DNA from: JBBTCJ01 sp038043285
GTDB taxonomy: Bacteria > Planctomycetota > Phycisphaerae > UBA1845
Direction of reading: 5' to 3'
Assembly: GCA_038043285.1 (NCBI GenBank)
Contig: JBBTCJ010000160.1
Span: 1 to 26,479 of the forward strand
Length of the DNA stretch: 26,479 nucleotides
Shown: in pieces, positions 23,964-26,479 of the stretch
How positions within the stretch are numbered: position 1 is the stretch's first letter
Layout of the letters: each line of letters begins with the position of its first letter
Made by a program: the position numbers and the translations under genes
The notes under the pieces: generated by a model
What the model saw: only the letters and a program-made list of their open reading frames with translations
Told to the model about the DNA's origin: nothing
Databases searched by the model: none

Positions 23964-24069
23964 AATTGGTTGACGTTCGGTTCCAGTTAGAGGCGGGCGG
24001 CGGCGTGGTCTTTTGGAAGTCTGCGACCCGCAGGCGTTGAGTGTCGGTGTTCGAGGAAGGGTAAGACTG

Positions 24070-26479
24070 ATGCGAAGCAAAACGCAATGGGTAGTTTGCG
24101 CAACGGCGGGTGCCTTCGGTGTATTCGCGATCCTGACGTCAGCGGCTGAGCGGGATACCAAGAACCCTCCAGACGGCGTCTCGCACGTCGAGTCCACGAC
24201 GCCGACGGAGTCGCGGACGGTCCTGCTGGACGATTTGGCCATTTCCGCCCAACCGCCGGCGGAGCTGCACGACGCGGTCGCCGGGGGCGAGGTGATCATC
24301 CACGATCTTCCTCCCGGGACCGTGTTTCAGCGCGTGGTCATCGGGCCGGACGGCGCCGAGGGCGTGGTGGCCGGCGCCGAGCGTCTGGTGTACAGCAACG
24401 TCAACGGCCTGGTGGCTTCCGCGCCGGGTGCCAACAAGCTCTACTCCGACGACGTGGCGATTGCTTCGAAGGACGGCTGCGGCCTCCTCCGCTATACCTA
24501 CAAAGTCACCGGCAAGGCCCTTCCGGACGGCACGGGCGGACCGTTTTCGGTGACCAGCGCGTTGTACACAAGTTGTCCGCAGTCGGTCGGGTCGACCACC
24601 CGAGCGCAGTTGCTTATCCAGGGCACGCAGCAGACGTTCAACTCCCCTGATGACGCCCCCCGCGAGATCACGGTCGTCGCGCCCGCCGGCACGAACATGG
24701 TTTCGAACATGTGGTTTGGAGTGACCTTCTCGCGAGCCAACGCGGCCGTCATCGTCGGGTCACCCGCCCTCGTGGGATTCTCGGGCGACGTGATTGACAT
24801 CCCGGGGTTCGCCTGCGCCAACAGGCTGGGAGGTTTCCCGGCTGCTCCGCACGCGAGTTTTAACTTGCAAATCTTCGGCGACGAGGCGACGTGTCCGGTC
24901 GCGCACGTGGCCTACAAGGACCACAACGCCGCCGGAAGCACCTTTGCCAACGGCGGGGCCAACGTGTACGTCGCCGACGACCTGGCGTTTCTCGAAAACG
25001 GCTGCAACATGATCGGCTACGACGTCGCGGTGCGCGGATCCGGAACGTTTATCTTCCAGTTCCAAAACGGGTGCGACGACTCCAGCGCCATCCCAGGCAC
25101 GGTCGGGGTTTTCGCGCAAACGCAAATCACCACTGAACCCCGAGTTCGGCGTTTCACGTTTGACCCCCCGATCCGCCTTCCGCGGACGCCCTGGTTTGCC
25201 GTCCGACCCAACAACGGAACCTCCGGCATCGTTCTTGCCGGCCCGCCGATGCTGGGCGATACCAGCGGGGAATACTGCAAAGACGATCCCGTGACCGGTC
25301 TTACGCAAGTCGCCCCGCCAAGCGTTTATGGCGGTTTCCACGTGGCGATCACCTGCGCCGGAGAGGCACCGACCGGTGCCTGCTGTGACATGTACGTCAC
25401 CCAGTGCCGAGGCGGCGAGAGCGACGGAAAGGCCTGCAAGACCAGTGAAGATTGCCTCAGTCCGGGGTCGTGCGAGGCGGCCTGCCGCGTCGTACCGCTG
25501 GCCAACTGCCCGTTCCCGCCGCGCGGAACGACGCTGAGACCGGATTGGCAGGAAGGACAGACCTGTGATTCCGATCCGTTTCCCAACGTGGTCTGCGGCG
25601 AGGCGGCCTGCTGCTACAAGGGCACCAACCCACCCAGCACCTTGGACGCGGAACGCTGCCTCAATCTGACCAGGAACACCTGCGACGCGCAGTTTCCATT
25701 AAAGCGCTGCGACGGAGGAAGCCGCTCGACCTTTTCTTGCACCACGGACGCGGATTGCCCCCAGGGAACCTGCGTTCCCGCCCCGCGTCAGTGGCAGGCA
25801 GGCCGATTCTGCGGCGTACTCGGGCAGGACTGTCCGTTGAACGCTTGTCTGGGCCGTGCGGGCGACTGTACGACCATCCACCCCACGCCCGGATGTTCGG
25901 ATCCCGACTGCTGCACGACTGTTTGCCGACAGCCCAACCAGGATTTCTGCTGCGAAGTCGAGTGGGATGGGGATTGCGTATCGGTCGGAACGCTCGTGTG
26001 CACAACGGCGCCGTCCAACGACAAGTGCTCCACCGACCGCGAGGGCTACGGAGCGAAACTCATCAGCGTTCCGTCGACCACGATCGCGTTCGTCAAGACC
26101 GCGACTCCGACGCTCGACCAGGTGGCGCTGTCCACCGAGCCGGAGTTCTGCTGCCACAACGGGCTTCCGTTGATGTGCCATGGCGGTAACAACGCCGGGT
26201 TCATCTGTGCAGTCGCCGACGATTGCCCCGACGGCACCTGCGACCTGCGACCCCCCAAGGCCATGAAGACGGTGTGGTTCAAGTTCGTCGCCCCGGAGCA
26301 GGGTTCGGTTTTGGCCCGCACCTGCTCCAGCCAGAATCCCAACAACGATTCAATTATGCAGATTTTCGCCGCGGGTGACCCAACCTCCGACCAAACCGCC
26401 TGCACCTCGTTGGCTCCGATCGCCTGCAACGACGACAAGGCCGGCTGCGGAACCGTGGGCAAGAACTCCAACGTCTGCG
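24070..26479 (+). CDS. Very large Cys-rich secreted protein (5' part, runs off the window)
   Basis: The first 803 codons are open from ATG 24070, which follows GAGGAAGGG by 8 nt, to the right edge. Residues 1-25 are a signal peptide. Two related beta-type units come next: LVYSNVNG to KLYSDDVAIASKDGCGLLRY, and VAYKDHNAAGSTFANGGANV to VADDLAFLENGCNMIGYDVA. From about residue 440 the protein is Cys-rich, with CRGGESDGKACKTSEDCLS, TDADCPQGTC and CSDPDCCTTVCRQPNQDFCC followed by EVEWDGDC. This last motif (xDPxCCxxVCxxDxFCCxxxWDxxC) I recall from large planctomycete extracellular proteins. A further domain with TVWFKFVAPEQGSVLARTCS and IMQIFAAG starts near residue 735. A cell-surface role is inferred. 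No anchor or dockerin can be seen because the C-terminus is missing. Confidence 0.82.
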   Translation, partial: MRSKTQWVVCATAGAFGVFAILTSAAERDTKNPPDGVSHVESTTPTESRTVLLDDLAISAQPPAELHDAVAGGEVIIHDLPPGTVFQRVVIGPDGAEGVVAGAERLVYSNVNGLVASAPGANKLYSDDVAIASKDGCGLLRYTYKVTGKALPDGTGGPFSVTSALYTSCPQSVGSTTRAQLLIQGTQQTFNSPDDAPREITVVAPAGTNMVSNMWFGVTFSRANAAVIVGSPALVGFSGDVIDIPGFACANRLGGFPAAPHASFNLQIFGDEATCPVAHVAYKDHNAAGSTFANGGANVYVADDLAFLENGCNMIGYDVAVRGSGTFIFQFQNGCDDSSAIPGTVGVFAQTQITTEPRVRRFTFDPPIRLPRTPWFAVRPNNGTSGIVLAGPPMLGDTSGEYCKDDPVTGLTQVAPPSVYGGFHVAITCAGEAPTGACCDMYVTQCRGGESDGKACKTSEDCLSPGSCEAACRVVPLANCPFPPRGTTLRPDWQEGQTCDSDPFPNVVCGEAACCYKGTNPPSTLDAERCLNLTRNTCDAQFPLKRCDGGSRSTFSCTTDADCPQGTCVPAPRQWQAGRFCGVLGQDCPLNACLGRAGDCTTIHPTPGCSDPDCCTTVCRQPNQDFCCEVEWDGDCVSVGTLVCTTAPSNDKCSTDREGYGAKLISVPSTTIAFVKTATPTLDQVALSTEPEFCCHNGLPLMCHGGNNAGFICAVADDCPDGTCDLRPPKAMKTVWFKFVAPEQGSVLARTCSSQNPNNDSIMQIFAAGDPTSDQTACTSLAPIACNDDKAGCGTVGKNSNVC

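Overview
The window is high-GC bacterial chromosome, most likely from the Planctomycetota (possibly the Phycisphaerae side; the class is uncertain). The reasons are the kinds of protein present. There is a small lipoprotein ending in a DDLDVLFMTER-type motif, a giant Cys-rich secreted protein with DPDCC / FCCEVEWDGDC motifs, and a secreted protein made of repeated YETR-like segments. There are also futalosine-type menaquinone genes and many secreted or Tat-exported hydrolases. No rRNA, tRNA, CRISPR array or phage region was recognised.

Layout. 215-4639, minus strand: a secreted M28 peptidase with PA and PDZ domains, a small lipoprotein, a membrane-anchored alpha/beta hydrolase and an amidohydrolase-fold protein that lacks expected metal ligands. 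4640-4976: a divergent intergenic region with a long imperfect hairpin. 4977-6634: an O6-alkylguanine-DNA alkyltransferase overlapping by 4 nt a Tat-exported glycosylasparaginase-like Ntn hydrolase, ending in a clear intrinsic terminator. 6794-8328: a structured leader, a YhhQ-type queuosine-precursor transporter and a YqaA/DedA-like membrane protein. 8406-12607: a tightly packed menaquinone block (UbiE methyltransferase, a TPR-like membrane protein, a UbiX flavin prenyltransferase, an MqnP-type UbiA prenyltransferase). 12760-13785: a cysteine synthase homologue. 13938-15481: an intact ACR3(1)-type arsenite efflux gene lying between the two ends of a decayed ACR3(2)-type gene. 15783-16388: a secreted repeat protein. 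16618-19941: Psd, PssA and GltX. 20373-23198: a large TPR / gluzincin-peptidase protein. 24070 to the right edge: the first 803 codons of a very large Cys-rich secreted protein.

How the genes work together. UbiE, UbiX and MqnP are late menaquinone enzymes: ring prenylation, supply of the prenyl-FMN cofactor for a UbiD-type decarboxylase, and ring methylation. The decarboxylase itself is not in the window. PssA makes phosphatidylserine and Psd decarboxylates it to phosphatidylethanolamine. The remaining genes look like ordinary housekeeping or envelope functions.

Most notable observations. (1) A 262-bp non-coding element (23189-23450) has perfect 22-bp terminal inverted repeats and a perfect 9-bp target duplication. 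It sits in the last codons of the TPR-peptidase gene, and its end supplies a replacement stop codon, so the protein length is unchanged. (2) A nested arsenic-transporter scar shows one ACR3 subfamily replacing the middle of another. (3) A run of perfect hairpins downstream of a good sigma70-type promoter precedes the Cys-rich gene. (4) Two copies of a diverged ~50-nt intergenic repeat flank the menaquinone block. No wholly new multi-gene system could be demonstrated from sequence alone.
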